Shown here: positions 53,024 through 62,106 of the stretch, piece by piece | How positions within the stretch are numbered: position 1 is the stretch's first letter | How the letters are laid out: every line of letters starts with the position of its first letter | Origin: Flavivirga abyssicola | GTDB taxonomy: Bacteria > Bacteroidota > Bacteroidia > Flavobacteriales > Flavobacteriaceae | DNA: 64,000 nucleotides | Direction of reading: 5' to 3' | NCBI RefSeq assembly: GCF_030540775.2 | Contig: NZ_CP141266.1 | Coordinates: 3,459,001-3,523,000, forward strand | Notes under the pieces: model-generated | Database searches by the model: none | Told to the model about the DNA's origin: nothing | The model's input: the letters and a program-made list of their open reading frames with translations, nothing else | Made by a program: the position numbers and the translations under genes

Positions 53024-54435
53024 ATCATGTTCATAAAGCCAATTGGAGGCGTACCAGAGTTCGTATCGTAAAAATTAGATAGGTTAGGGAAAATGGTTGT
53101 AAGGTCCGAAGCAGGAACTCCAAACCACAAGGCGAGTTCTGCCATATAAAGATCTGCAGGAGTAGATGGTATCAGGACACCATTTCTAAGATCAACATCA
53201 CTGCCTAATGCTAGGACAGGATAGTCTCCATATATTTCTTTTCCTTGTACAGCACCACCCATCATAAATGCGTTTCCTCCCCAGGCGTGATCTGTTCCAT
53301 TCCCATTTGATGTAAGTGTTCGTCCGAAATCAGAGATACTAAATAATGTTACACAATCATTTAAGTTTAATTCTGCCATTAGACCATTAAAATATTGCAA
53401 AGCAGCATCTACTTCTGCTAATCTATTTGCTTGGCTAACCAGAAGTTCATCATGATGGTCCCAACCTCCGGCATCAACAAAAAATGTTTGTCTGGAGAAG
53501 CCCAAAACGTCTCTACTGGCAATAGTTTTTGCAACCATTCTTAACCTCTCTGCTAAACGGTTTTCCTCGGGCATTATGGTGGTAAACTCTGGAATTTCAT
53601 CTACAGCTTCTTGAAATTGTAGACCGGCATCATTCGAAGTTTTTATAGTATTTTTATAAGTGTTTTTAAAAATATCTTGATAATCTCGATCTAACATAGA
53701 GTTTATAGCTTCTGTTCTTAATCGATCATAAATATTGTCTCGTCCATAGCGATTGATTCCGATACTTCCAGTAGTTCTTATAGCATAGGGTATAACTTGA
53801 TTACCTCTCTGAAATATATTGCTGCCTCCTAAAGACACATTCATTGAGATATTTTCATTGGAATTCATTGATTGCACTAAATCTGCAATTCGACCACCCC
53901 AGCCAATATTAGTTCTCTCATGTGGTCTTCCTGTTTGCCATTGTTGCGTTTGATCTGAATGAGAAAATAAACCTAAAGGGGTTTTAACAACCTTGTCTTT
54001 GATATCTAATTTTGTTGAAGGTTCTATTAAAGTCCCTACATTAGCAAGAAATGCCAAGTTATTATTTTCGAATAATTGCTGCATATTTGGCATGGATGGG
54101 TGTAAACCAAAAGTTCTACCATCTGATGTATTTGGGTTAATTGGCAGGATTTGATTTTGAGGTATGGCTAAGTTGGATCGGGTAGTGGTATATTCACTAT
54201 GTTCATTATTTCCTCTAGGAATAAGCATGTTGAAAGAATCGTTACCACCACCTAGATTTAAGCAAACCAAAGCTTTATAATCGCTACCTACAGTAATATT
54301 AGACGAATTATTCATAGCTGTAGCAGCCATGGCTTTTAAGTTAATTAAAGATGAAAACATGGTTGTATAACCAAGTGCAGCACATGATTGCCCTAAAAAT
54401 TTTCGTCTCGATATATTGTTTTTATGTTTTGTCAT
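53020..54435 (-). CDS. DUF1501 domain-containing secreted protein with Tat-like signal
   Basis: The N-terminus ISRRKFLGQSCAALGYTTMF holds a twin-arginine motif (Arg10-Arg11). The DUF1501 body shows ALVCLNLGGGNDSFNMLIPR, FGLHPSMPNMQQLFENNNLA, LFSHSDQTQQWQTGR, and the late DFGRTLTSNGNGTDHAWGGN motif, a sulfatase/phosphatase-like fold signature. Its biochemical role is unknown. It is encoded between a DUF1800 protein and a T9SS-sorted protein with 7-nt and overlapping junctions, a linked trio common in Bacteroidota and Planctomycetes. Confidence 0.93.
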   Translation of the reverse strand: MTKHKNNISRRKFLGQSCAALGYTTMFSSLINLKAMAATAMNNSSNITVGSDYKALVCLNLGGGNDSFNMLIPRGNNEHSEYTTTRSNLAIPQNQILPINPNTSDGRTFGLHPSMPNMQQLFENNNLAFLANVGTLIEPSTKLDIKDKVVKTPLGLFSHSDQTQQWQTGRPHERTNIGWGGRIADLVQSMNSNENISMNVSLGGSNIFQRGNQVIPYAIRTTGSIGINRYGRDNIYDRLRTEAINSMLDRDYQDIFKNTYKNTIKTSNDAGLQFQEAVDEIPEFTTIMPEENRLAERLRMVAKTIASRDVLGFSRQTFFVDAGGWDHHDELLVSQANRLAEVDAALQYFNGLMAELNLNDCVTLFSISDFGRTLTSNGNGTDHAWGGNAFMMGGAVQGKEIYGDYPVLALGSDVDLRNGVLIPSTPADLYMAELALWFGVPASDLTTIFPNLSNFYDTNSGTPPIGFMNMI

Positions 54436-54442
54436 TTGGAGG

Positions 54443-56248
54443 TTATTTTAGTATAACATAATCTGGGCTTGTTAAAATTAAAAACAGTCCCATTCTTACA
54501 CGTAGGTGCATATAATCGATATTTTCATTTCCGCCTTCTAATGGCTCTATAGCATCGACTATTATTTGTTTTGTTTCATCAGAAAGTTGACCACGAGTAA
54601 ATAGTTTATCTAGTATATTTACAAGGACTTCTCCATCTTGTGCGTAATACTTTAATTTCTCAAGGTTTAAAGGCGTATCTTCCAAATCTAGGTTTCTGGT
54701 AGATAACATTGAAAAATAATTTGTATTAGTCCATGAGTTTACTTCGTTTAGATAGGCCAAGCTTGCTGCAGAAGTATGTATTTCGAATTCAGGACCTTTT
54801 AAGTTAGCATCTGCAAATTCAGAGTTGGGAACATATTCTGGTAAATAAAAGTTGAAAACACTTGGAGACCCTAAAGGTAATTGCCCTGTCGCTCTAAAAA
54901 AACTTCTTCCTAAATTCCAGTTTAAACCGTTTTTATTGTCTAAATCTAATTGCCTGGTTGCATTGAAATACCGAATCATAGGTGCCACCAATTTTCCACT
55001 ATTAGAGTCGTTAATCCAACTACAGCTTCTTGCTTCTTCATCTAATAAAATGGCTTTAATAACGGCTTTCATATTACCCCTAACGCCATTATAATTGTTG
55101 AAGACATTACTAACTCTTGATATGTAAGCAGGGGAAGGGTTAGATTTTACCAATTGCTGTATTAAGCGTAAAGAAATAAAAGGTGCGGTATTTTTATGAT
55201 TGAATAAGTGGTCTACTGCATCTTCAATATCTTTCATACCAGATTGACCACCAGGAACTATTTTTCCATTTAATAATCTTTTCTCTCCAGGTTCATGCCA
55301 TTCTTCATACATAACCATGGGGATATTTTTTTTGACAAAATTGAAAGAGATATCAAAACCAGGCACAACATCATATTCATTTTCTTCAACTTCAGAAGTT
55401 CCTAGCCCTGTAAATATTTTTGCAAATTCTTTTATGTCATCGTTATCGTAAGTTGGAATTCTATCGCCATTTCCATCTAACTCATAGCTTCCGTCTTGAT
55501 TAAGTTCATATAACCCGATAGTAAACAATTGCATAATTTCCCTCGCAAAATTCTCATCTGGGTGAATGTTTTCTTCAGGAATACTTTTTGGGTTATTGTA
55601 ATGACTCAAATAACCGCCCATCATTGGATGCAGCGTTATCTCTAGCAGTAAATCTCTAAAATTGCCAAAGGCGTTATCTTTTAAAACATCATAATAGTCG
55701 CCAAAACCAACACCATAATTATCTAGGTTTGAATCCCATGAGATGACCAATATTTCACTTAATGCTAAAGCGATTCTTTGTCTTAATAAGTCTTCATTTC
55801 CAATATTAGATTGCCACCATGCATATTGAAAATGATCCTCTTGCGGACCATTGTAATCATCTGGATTCCCCCCATTAGCAACAAAAATAACAAGCGCTTG
55901 ATTGTAAATATCATCAGTCATTTGTCCCATTGACGGACTATTGATTTCAAATTGAGAATCAATCCAACCCTCAAATGGTTTTTTAGCAACGGATTTAATA
56001 TAATCTAAATCAGTTCCAAAAGTTGCTTGCGCTAAAAACCTAGATGTTTCTAATAAACGCGCATCTAAACCATGGCCATTAACTGTATTGGAAGCTCTGG
56101 CAGTTTCTCTCCAATTTGCACGACTTTGCTCACTACTGGAAGTTACGCTAATACCAATACTATGTCCAGCACCCAAATAATCTGAATAGTGTTGAGAAAA
56201 AAAGTAACTAGGAAAGCATAGAAAAAAGAAAAGTAAGTGTTTTTTCAT
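54443..56248 (-). CDS. DUF1800 domain-containing secreted protein
   Basis: The 601-residue protein has a signal peptide (MKKHLLFFFLCFPSYFFSQ). The DUF1800 body shows LDARLLETSRFLAQATFGTD, WWQSNIGNEDLLRQRIALAL, NAFGNFRDLLLEITLHPMMG / GYLSHYNN, IHPDENFAREIMQLFTIGLY, TGLG and APFISLRLIQQLVKSNPSP. The function of the family is unknown; it is nearly always encoded next to DUF1501. It is the first gene of the three-gene secreted operon. Confidence 0.94.
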   Translation of the reverse strand: MKKHLLFFFLCFPSYFFSQHYSDYLGAGHSIGISVTSSSEQSRANWRETARASNTVNGHGLDARLLETSRFLAQATFGTDLDYIKSVAKKPFEGWIDSQFEINSPSMGQMTDDIYNQALVIFVANGGNPDDYNGPQEDHFQYAWWQSNIGNEDLLRQRIALALSEILVISWDSNLDNYGVGFGDYYDVLKDNAFGNFRDLLLEITLHPMMGGYLSHYNNPKSIPEENIHPDENFAREIMQLFTIGLYELNQDGSYELDGNGDRIPTYDNDDIKEFAKIFTGLGTSEVEENEYDVVPGFDISFNFVKKNIPMVMYEEWHEPGEKRLLNGKIVPGGQSGMKDIEDAVDHLFNHKNTAPFISLRLIQQLVKSNPSPAYISRVSNVFNNYNGVRGNMKAVIKAILLDEEARSCSWINDSNSGKLVAPMIRYFNATRQLDLDNKNGLNWNLGRSFFRATGQLPLGSPSVFNFYLPEYVPNSEFADANLKGPEFEIHTSAASLAYLNEVNSWTNTNYFSMLSTRNLDLEDTPLNLEKLKYYAQDGEVLVNILDKLFTRGQLSDETKQIIVDAIEPLEGGNENIDYMHLRVRMGLFLILTSPDYVILK

Positions 56249-56429
56249 ATTTGGAGGTTTGTCTTTTATTTTTTTAGTTACGTTATTTTTTAAAATTTGG
56301 ACTTTAAATATATATAAATATATAGATAAAATACCTGATTTTTCGATGAATGGTATTTTTAGAACGTGTTGGGATGCAGTTAATTCCGCTTTTTATTGCT
56401 TAATTTGACTTTTTATTTCAAAGTTTTAT

Positions 56430-56927
56430 ATGACAGAAATTATTGTTGCCAATACAAAGAATCATTTTTTACAAATAGAGAAACTAGCCAATGTTATTTG
56501 GAGAGAACACTATATTCCTATAGTGGGAAAGCCTCAGATAGATTATATGCTTGATAAATATCAATCTGCAGGAGCTATTGAAAGGCAGGTAGCAGATGGG
56601 TTTGAGTATTTTTTAATGGCTTATGAAGAAACTCCAGTTGGTTATATTTCTGTAAAAAAGGAAGACGAAGCATTATTTTTAAGCAAAATTTATGTGTTAA
56701 GCAGTCATAGAGGAAAGAAAATAGGAAAAAAAGCCATGTTGTTTATTGAAGAAAAAGCAAAGGATTATCAACTAAAAAATATAAGGCTTACAGTAAATAT
56801 AAATAATACCAATGCTATTAAAGCTTATGAAAAATTGGGGTTCGTTAATGTAGGGCCTTTAGTCACTGATATTGGTAATGGATTTGTAATGGATGACTAC
56901 CAAATGAAAAAAACGGTGCATGATTAG
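56430..56927 (+). CDS. GNAT family N-acetyltransferase
   Basis: The 165-residue protein has the GNAT acetyl-CoA motif A KIYVLSSHRGKKIGKKAMLF and motif B ENIRLTVNINNTNAIKAYEKLGFV (shortened here: IRLTVNINNTNAIKAYEKLG). The N-terminal strand is EIIVANTKNHFLQIEKLA. The acceptor is unknown; the domain arrangement resembles small-molecule acetyltransferases of Bacteroidota. The gene stands alone; its stop codon is 2 nt from the stop of the opposite-strand DUF4268 gene. Confidence 0.93.
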   Translation: MTEIIVANTKNHFLQIEKLANVIWREHYIPIVGKPQIDYMLDKYQSAGAIERQVADGFEYFLMAYEETPVGYISVKKEDEALFLSKIYVLSSHRGKKIGKKAMLFIEEKAKDYQLKNIRLTVNINNTNAIKAYEKLGFVNVGPLVTDIGNGFVMDDYQMKKTVHD

Positions 56928-56928
56928 A

Positions 56929-57357
56929 TTAGCCTTCAATCACCTCTTTATATGCTTCAAAAAAAGCTTCAAATAATAGCATCTCTTTATTGAAAAACTC
57001 CATAACAACTCTCCATGAATTTTTATTATGAATAGATACTTTTTGCTCTAAAGGCACATAAATTCTGGAAACTTCTTTTTCGTTATCTAAAAAATATTCC
57101 TCATTAAAAATAGCATTAGGTAGAAAATCATCTATAAGTATAGGTTTTAATGCTTGAAGCTTTTCCCAATATTTGATACGGTTTTCAAGATCATCTTCTA
57201 AATCTAAAGCCACTAAAGCCTTTTTGTTATCAAAGTGAAACTTAAAGCTAAGACCTTTTAATTTTGTGTTGTATAAAATCCATTTTCGAGGAAAGGATTT
57301 CCCAAAACTGGTCCAAAACTCTTGTCGTAATTGTCGTGATTCTTCTTTAGAAAACAT
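56929..57357 (-). CDS. DUF4268 domain-containing protein
   Basis: The 142-residue protein starts FSKEESRQLRQEFWTSFGKS and continues RKWILYNTKLKGLSFKFHFD, KALVALDLEDD, and ends with WRVVMEFFNKEMLLFEAFFE. This matches the short DUF4268 family, which has a restriction-endonuclease-like fold in longer homologues but no proven activity in this short form. The start overlaps the ZIP transporter stop by one base (TAATG), so they are translationally coupled. Confidence 0.85.
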   Translation of the reverse strand: MFSKEESRQLRQEFWTSFGKSFPRKWILYNTKLKGLSFKFHFDNKKALVALDLEDDLENRIKYWEKLQALKPILIDDFLPNAIFNEEYFLDNEKEVSRIYVPLEQKVSIHNKNSWRVVMEFFNKEMLLFEAFFEAYKEVIEG

Positions 57358-58031
57358 TATATCAAATAAGCTATACCAACTCCTAGAATAATGGCAATAA
57401 ATTTAGATAAGTTGAACTTATGTCCATCTCCACTTTCAAATAGAATGGTCGTGGAAATATGAAAAAAGATACCAATAACTATGGCATTAATAATATGTGC
57501 AAAGTTGGCAACAGTTTCGGAAGTATGTGAAATAATAGTTCCCAATGGTGTCATACATGCAAAAATGGTTAGAAAGATACCAATCTGTATTTTACTGTAA
57601 TTAGATTGAAATAAAAACATACTGATTAAAGTCGCAATAGGTATTTTATGTATTAACACTCCGTAAACCATATCGTTGTGTTCATGTATGGCAAATCCTT
57701 CTAGAAAACTATGAATGCATAAGCTAATAAATAATAACCATGGAAAAGCTGTTTCATTCTTGTGTATGTGTACATGGCCATGTTCTGCACCTTTAGAAAA
57801 TAGCTCTAAAATAATTTGCAGTAAAATACCGCACATAATATAAAGCCCGGTTAGTTTGGTGTCTAAATGATTATAAACCTCGGGTAATAATTCAAAAAGT
57901 GTTAGAGCTAGTAAAAAAGCACCACTAAAAGAGAGTAGTAGCTTGGTGTTCCAAGATTTTTTTGTTTTGGTAACAAGAGCTATAAGCACGCCCAAAATAA
58001 CAGCATAAAAAGGTAAAAGGTAGTTGTTCAT
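57357..58031 (-). CDS. ZIP family divalent metal transporter
   Basis: The 224-residue protein has about eight membrane segments. Helix 4 has LFISLCIHSFLEGFAIHEHN (His-x3-Glu metal site) and helix 5 HKIPIATLISMFLFQ with the His-x-x-Pro type motif. A His-rich loop (GAEHGHVHIHKN) lies between helices 3 and 4. It imports zinc or another divalent ion. It is followed by the DUF4268 gene with a one-base overlap and preceded by a methyltransferase gene 44 bp upstream on the same strand. Confidence 0.93.
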   Translation of the reverse strand: MNNYLLPFYAVILGVLIALVTKTKKSWNTKLLLSFSGAFLLALTLFELLPEVYNHLDTKLTGLYIMCGILLQIILELFSKGAEHGHVHIHKNETAFPWLLFISLCIHSFLEGFAIHEHNDMVYGVLIHKIPIATLISMFLFQSNYSKIQIGIFLTIFACMTPLGTIISHTSETVANFAHIINAIVIGIFFHISTTILFESGDGHKFNLSKFIAIILGVGIAYLI

Positions 58032-58075
58032 GTATATTAAATACTCAAAAAAGTGGTTTTAATAGCCATTATAGG

Positions 58076-58807
58076 CTATTTAAAAATCATTACTAAACGT
58101 TCAGATGTTTTCGCATTAAACTTACGCAATTTATAATCTCCAAAAACATCTAACAAATGTACGCCGGCTTTTTTAAATAATTTTTGAAAATCATCAAGTG
58201 TAAATGCTTTTACGCGCTCTTGGAAATTATAATTTTCATCATCTGCCATAAACGAAATGTCTTTTACAATATAACCATCTTCTACATAGCGCTTTAAATG
58301 AAAGTCTATACCGTCAACTGTTTTGAGATCTTCGGGCACTAAATTATCAATTATAAATTCACTATTCATAAAATCAATGACTCCAAAACCAAAATCATTC
58401 AAATTAGCTTTTATGGCTTTGATAGTACTTAAGTTGTCTTCATCTTTATCAAAATACCCAAAACTAGTAAACAAATTAAAAACGGCATCAAATTGCTTAT
58501 TGTAAGGCTTACACATATCATGGACTTCAAAATGTAAGGTGTCGTTTTCAAATTGTTTAGCATGTTTAATACTGTTTTCACTTAAATCTACACCTGTTAC
58601 ATGGTATCCCAAAGTGTTTAAGTAAACGGCATGCCTCCCTTTTCCACAGGCTAAATCTAAAATAGTTCCAAGCTCGGGCATATTTAAATAATTGGTCAAG
58701 GTATCCATAAACGCCTGTGCTTCGGTATCGTCCCTATCTTTATATAAAATGTGGTAAAATGGTGTGTCAAACCAAGATGTGTACCAATTTGTTGTATTTG
58801 TTATCAT
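58076..58807 (-). CDS. Class I SAM-dependent methyltransferase
   Basis: The ATG at 58807 (MITNTTNWYTSWFDTPFYHI) is preferred; a GTG at 58843 would add twelve residues. The SAM motif I is GTILDLACGKGRHAVYLNTL, followed by VTGVDLSENSIKHAKQFEND and FDAVFNLFTSFGYFDKDEDN. The C-terminal half ends with RVKAFTLDDFQKLFKKAGVH, typical of Methyltransf_25-type enzymes. The substrate is not readable. It may be co-transcribed with the ZIP transporter gene. Confidence 0.88.
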   Translation of the reverse strand: MITNTTNWYTSWFDTPFYHILYKDRDDTEAQAFMDTLTNYLNMPELGTILDLACGKGRHAVYLNTLGYHVTGVDLSENSIKHAKQFENDTLHFEVHDMCKPYNKQFDAVFNLFTSFGYFDKDEDNLSTIKAIKANLNDFGFGVIDFMNSEFIIDNLVPEDLKTVDGIDFHLKRYVEDGYIVKDISFMADDENYNFQERVKAFTLDDFQKLFKKAGVHLLDVFGDYKLRKFNAKTSERLVMIFK

Positions 58808-58987
58808 ATTATTTTTTGGTGGTTTCTTGAGCTTTAGTAACACAAGAAGCTGCTTTATTCATGATTTAATACTTAATAAATAGTGTAAATTCATGAGTAA
58901 AATATTCTACAATCTCTTTTCTTGAATAAGGTATAACGGTTCCCTTAATCTAATTCTAATTAACATTAATTTAACACAAAATTACGC

Positions 58988-58995
58988 TATTTTTG
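58988..58995 (+). promoter_or_regulatory. Putative -7 box of the RlmL-like gene
   Basis: TATTTTTG fits TAnnTTTG and lies 39 bp upstream of the ATG at 59034; the -33 element is not clear. Confidence 0.4.
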
Positions 58996-59033
58996 CAAGC
59001 TAATAAAGTGTATACAGCAAGTAGTAGGAAAAA

Positions 59034-60191
59034 ATGGAAGAAAATTTCACAATGGTGGCCAAAACTCTATTTGGTTTTGAAGAATTATTAGCAAACGAAC
59101 TTACAAAACTTGGGGCACAAGATGTTAAAAAAGGCGTTCGTAATGTACGTTTTTCGGGTGATAAGGGCTTTATGTACAAAGCTAATTTAGGTTTACGTAC
59201 TGCTGTTAAAATTTTAAAGCCTATCCATACATTTACTGTAAATAGCGAAAAAGATTTATACAATAAAATCTACGCTATGGAGTGGGGGGATTATTTAAAG
59301 CCCACTGGAACTTTAGCGGTTGATGCAACGATTCATTCCGATTTGTTTTCCCACTCTTTATATATTGCTCAAAAAACAAAAGATGCTATTGTAGATAAGT
59401 TTCGTGATACTACAGGGCAACGACCAAATGTCGATTTAAAATTTCCTGATCTTAAAATCAATGTCCATATAGACAGGCGTCAATGTACCATTTCTTTAGA
59501 TTCTTCGGGAGATTCTTTGCATAAACGCGGTTATAAAACGGCTACTAATATTGCTCCTATCAACGAAGTACTGGCAGCAGGATTGATTATGTTATCGGGC
59601 TGGGATGGGCAAACCGATTTTATGGACCCCATGTGTGGTAGTGGAACGATGCTAATTGAAGCCGCTATGATAGCTTGTAATATTCCGCCTAATTTGATGC
59701 GTAAAGAATTTGCTTTTGAGCGTTGGCAGGATTGGGATGTTGATTTATTTGAAAAAATAGAAGAATCGCTTCTTAAGAAAACCAGAGACTTTCATCATAA
59801 AATTATTGGGTATGATAAGGCTCCTAGTGCGGTTGCTAAAACCAGAGATAATGTAAAGAATGCTCAATTAGAAGATTTTATTGAGGTTAAACACGAAGAT
59901 TTCTTTAAAACTCAAAAAGGTGGTGAAGCGAAATTGCACATGGTATTTAACCCACCGTACGGCGAGCGTTTAAATATTGATATGCAACAGTTTTATAAAG
60001 ATATTGGTGATACTTTAAAACAGAATTATCCGGGTACTGATGCTTGGTTTATTACGAGTAACCTTGATGCTCTTAAGCATGTTGGTTTACGTCCTTCACG
60101 AAAAATACAGTTGTTTAATGCCAAGCTAGAATCTCGTTTGGTTAAATATGTGATGTACGAAGGAAGTAAGAAGGGGAAATATATGAAGTGA
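59034..60191 (+). CDS. THUMP-domain rRNA methyltransferase (RlmL/YpsC-like)
   Basis: The 385-residue protein has an N-terminal THUMP domain (about 45-155: FTVNSEKDLYNKIYAMEWGD, DLKINVHIDRRQCTISLDSS) preceded by a small N-terminal domain with VAKTLFGFEELLANELTKLG. The C-terminal methyltransferase has FMDPMCGSGTMLIEAAMIAC and the catalytic NPPYGERLNIDM. It is expected to methylate guanine in 23S rRNA (m2G type, as in RlmL). Length is that of the single-module form, without the RlmK half. The ATG at 59034 is used. No neighbour is co-oriented closely. Confidence 0.93.
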   Translation: MEENFTMVAKTLFGFEELLANELTKLGAQDVKKGVRNVRFSGDKGFMYKANLGLRTAVKILKPIHTFTVNSEKDLYNKIYAMEWGDYLKPTGTLAVDATIHSDLFSHSLYIAQKTKDAIVDKFRDTTGQRPNVDLKFPDLKINVHIDRRQCTISLDSSGDSLHKRGYKTATNIAPINEVLAAGLIMLSGWDGQTDFMDPMCGSGTMLIEAAMIACNIPPNLMRKEFAFERWQDWDVDLFEKIEESLLKKTRDFHHKIIGYDKAPSAVAKTRDNVKNAQLEDFIEVKHEDFFKTQKGGEAKLHMVFNPPYGERLNIDMQQFYKDIGDTLKQNYPGTDAWFITSNLDALKHVGLRPSRKIQLFNAKLESRLVKYVMYEGSKKGKYMK

Positions 60192-60290
60192 TTTGGATAT
60201 GTTTAGCATAGAATCTTTTCAGTTAGGCTTTTATTGCATGTAAAGGCTTTTCTTATCATGGACTACAATTCCGTGCTATCAGGGGACATG

Positions 60291-60660
60291 CTTTTTACCG
60301 TTTTTACAACAAAATGCATAAAAAACCACATTCTATCTCTAAAATGTGGCTTCGCTTTTTTTCTTACTTAACGCTATGAAGTCACAAGCTTTGCAGAGCA
60401 GGAAATCGTCTTTTTTCTTTAGCCCGTACTAAATTTAACTATTGTTAAATAAAAATATAATTATAAGTAAAATTATAAATAGTGAAGCTATTCTATTTCT
60501 AAAGTAGCTTCTTGGTTTGTTTTTTCTTACCCTCTTGACTGTACCAGTTACAAACTGGCACTAGTGATATACTATATCCGTGCGGGGCTACGAAGTCACA
60601 GGCTTCGCAGAGCGGCTCTTTTTTACAAATAGCACGAAGTTACAAACTTCGTGCAGCAGG
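60291..60660. repeat. Composite REP-like repeat block, copy A
   Basis: The 527-bp gap 60192-60718 holds no gene. Bases 60291-60404 match 62107-62220 at 108 of 114 positions, and 60504-60586 matches 62221-62302. Copy A has about 99 bp (60405-60503) that copy B lacks. Hairpins here share a loop ACA: CCAGTT/AACTGG (60544-60558) and GCACGAAGTT/AACTTCGTGC (60632-60654, perfect 10 bp). The short stems with a common loop are REP-like. Confidence 0.7.
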
Positions 60661-60718
60661 ATTTATATATTTGCTAAAGCCTTTGATAATACATGTATTG
60701 ACACATAATAATATATCT

Positions 60719-60961
60719 ATGAGTTCTTTTGGTAAAAAATTGACAGAGTGTAGAAAAGCAAGAAACCTATCTCAAAAAGAGCTGGCGAAGATTTTCAGTA
60801 CGTCTCATACTACGATTGGTAAGTACGAGCGTGATGAGATGACACCTTCTATTGAAGCTGCTAAAAAACTGGCGAAGATTTTAGATACGACTGTTGGTTA
60901 TTTATTGAGCGATAAATTTCCGGTTTTACATTATAGTAAGGTAAATGCTTACTATTGGTAA
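60719..60961 (+). CDS. XRE-family helix-turn-helix regulator, probably 3'-truncated
   Basis: From the ATG at 60719 the 80-residue protein is a clean XRE domain: SSFGKKLTECRKARNLSQKE, LAKIFSTSHTTIGKYERDEM and IEAAKKLAKILDTTVGYLLS. In relatives a C-terminal extension follows the HTH; here the sequence turns into KFPVLHYSKVNAYYW and stops, which suggests that the end was lost or replaced. It sits right after repeat block A. The TTG at 60671 is not used. Confidence 0.75.
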   Translation: MSSFGKKLTECRKARNLSQKELAKIFSTSHTTIGKYERDEMTPSIEAAKKLAKILDTTVGYLLSDKFPVLHYSKVNAYYW

Positions 60962-61048
60962 GCTTTTGCAGTTATTTAAAAGAACGTTTTATTATTATCA
61001 TAATCTAAAGAATTATAGGTGATTGTCCTAGTCTTTTCGGTACGATTA

Positions 61049-61103
61049 TTGTATATTTATACATGTATTTGCATACAATAACTTGTAAAATAATGTATAT
61101 TTG
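61049..61103 (+). promoter_or_regulatory. Promoter and operator-like repeat of the ParDE-type operon
   Basis: A -7 box TATATTTG (61096-61103) precedes the antitoxin ATG by 20 bp. Upstream, TTGTAT (61049-61054) and ATACAA (61073-61078) are inverted, with further ATAC/GTAT repeats between. A TTTG at 61069-61072 could be the -33 element (23-bp spacer). Confidence 0.5.
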
Positions 61104-61122
61104 AATTATAATATTTACTGTA

Positions 61123-61368
61123 ATGGCAGCAATAGAATTAAGAAATAGTTTAATAGAACGTTTTAACAGAATCATTAAAGATGATTCCAAGTTAATGACG
61201 TTAGATGGTATTTTCGATTCTATTAATATAGTAGAATCTCCATCATTAGTATCAGAAGAGCATTATAAAATCGTTGAAGAGCGCAGAAGAAAACATCTAG
61301 CAGGTGAAACCAAAGGAAAGAACTGGGATGATGTAAAAAGCGAGATTAAGAAGAAATATGGGTTCTAA
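61123..61368 (+). CDS. Addiction-module antitoxin (RelB/unstable antitoxin-like)
   Basis: The 81-residue protein has an N-terminal helical part (MAAIELRNSLIERFNRIIKD) and the C-terminal toxin-binding motif EEHYKIVEERRRKHLAGETK, followed by NWDDVKSEIKKK, which matches the small 'E-E-R-x-x-x-x-x-G-x-x-x-x-W-E-E-V' antitoxin family. It overlaps the toxin gene by 11 nt, the usual design for coupled translation. It is antitoxin-first, unlike the HigBA-type pair at 33.4-33.9 kb. Confidence 0.87.
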   Translation: MAAIELRNSLIERFNRIIKDDSKLMTLDGIFDSINIVESPSLVSEEHYKIVEERRRKHLAGETKGKNWDDVKSEIKKKYGF

Positions 61369-61651
61369 ATTAATCGTTGAACCAGATGCTCAAATTGAAA
61401 TCTACGATGCAATAGACTGGTACGAATCCAAACAGACTGGTTTGGGTGAAGAATTTTATAATTATTTAGAAGGTTACTTTGAAACGTTGAGAAATGGAAA
61501 TGCCAATTTTCCAATTAAACGTAAACCTGTGTTTAGGGAATTACCTTTAAAACGATTTCCGTATGTAATTATATATACAAAAGAAAAAGATGCAATATAT
61601 GTTTACTCAGTATTCAATGCACATCAACATCCACTTAAAAAAGTAAAATAA
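61358..61651 (+). CDS. RelE/ParE family toxin
   Basis: The 97-residue protein shows the family pattern KLIVEPDAQIEIYDAIDWYE, GLGEEFYNYLEGYFETLRNG, PVFRELPLKRFPYVIIYTKE and KDAIYVYSVFNAHQHPLK. Such toxins act on gyrase (ParE) or mRNA (RelE); the sequence does not settle which. It follows the antitoxin with an overlap of 11 nt. Confidence 0.92.
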   Translation: MGSKLIVEPDAQIEIYDAIDWYESKQTGLGEEFYNYLEGYFETLRNGNANFPIKRKPVFRELPLKRFPYVIIYTKEKDAIYVYSVFNAHQHPLKKVK

Positions 61652-61653
61652 AT

Positions 61654-61690
61654 ATTGGATATACCCAATTTGTATCCGATTTTATCCAAT
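61654..61690. repeat. Inverted repeat after the ParE-type toxin gene
   Basis: ATTGGATA (61654-61661) and TATCCAAT (61683-61690) are inverted, with an inner TTTGTATCC. A similar run (attggata ... caatttg ... atatcc) lies at about 34052-34080 upstream of the HigBA-type promoter. Confidence 0.4.
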
Positions 61691-61770
61691 TACGATAATA
61701 CCATAGTAAACCAAAACATAAGAATATAGTATTACTTTTTTAAGTTTTTATAAGAGTATAGCATTACAAA

Positions 61771-62105
61771 CTACCGCATCAAATGAAACACATCCGCAGC
61801 ACTTCTGTTAGTATTTGGGTCATATTTCTTGTAACTTTCAGTAGACGTAATAAAACGATGTCTTGCTTTTTTTTGTGCTGTTCTTAAATCATTATTTTGC
61901 ACCCATAATGCTATAACCGAAGCTCGTATTTGGTCATTATTGGTTACTTTATAATTAATCGTTTTAAGCACTTTCATAACTTGTGTTAATGCTAAACCTA
62001 TTGGAATTAAGCGAAAATAAAGCTTCTGAGTGGTTGTTAATCTTGTTTTGAAGCTTATGGCTCTATCTTCAAATAAATATTGCCTTAGAGCTGAGCCTCC
62101 TTCCG
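61771..62105 (-). pseudogene. Tyrosine recombinase (phage integrase family) C-terminal remnant
   Basis: The reading frame preserves the C-terminal catalytic part: VTNNDQIRASVIALWVQNND, then AQKKARHRFITSTESYKKYD, where the His (in ARH, for GH) and the nucleophilic Tyr are visible. The upstream catalytic part is missing, and the frame before about 62105 runs into repeat block B, so the gene was cut by or next to that repeat. There is no good start codon. It points to past mobility of this region. Confidence 0.7.
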
Positions 62106-62106
62106 T

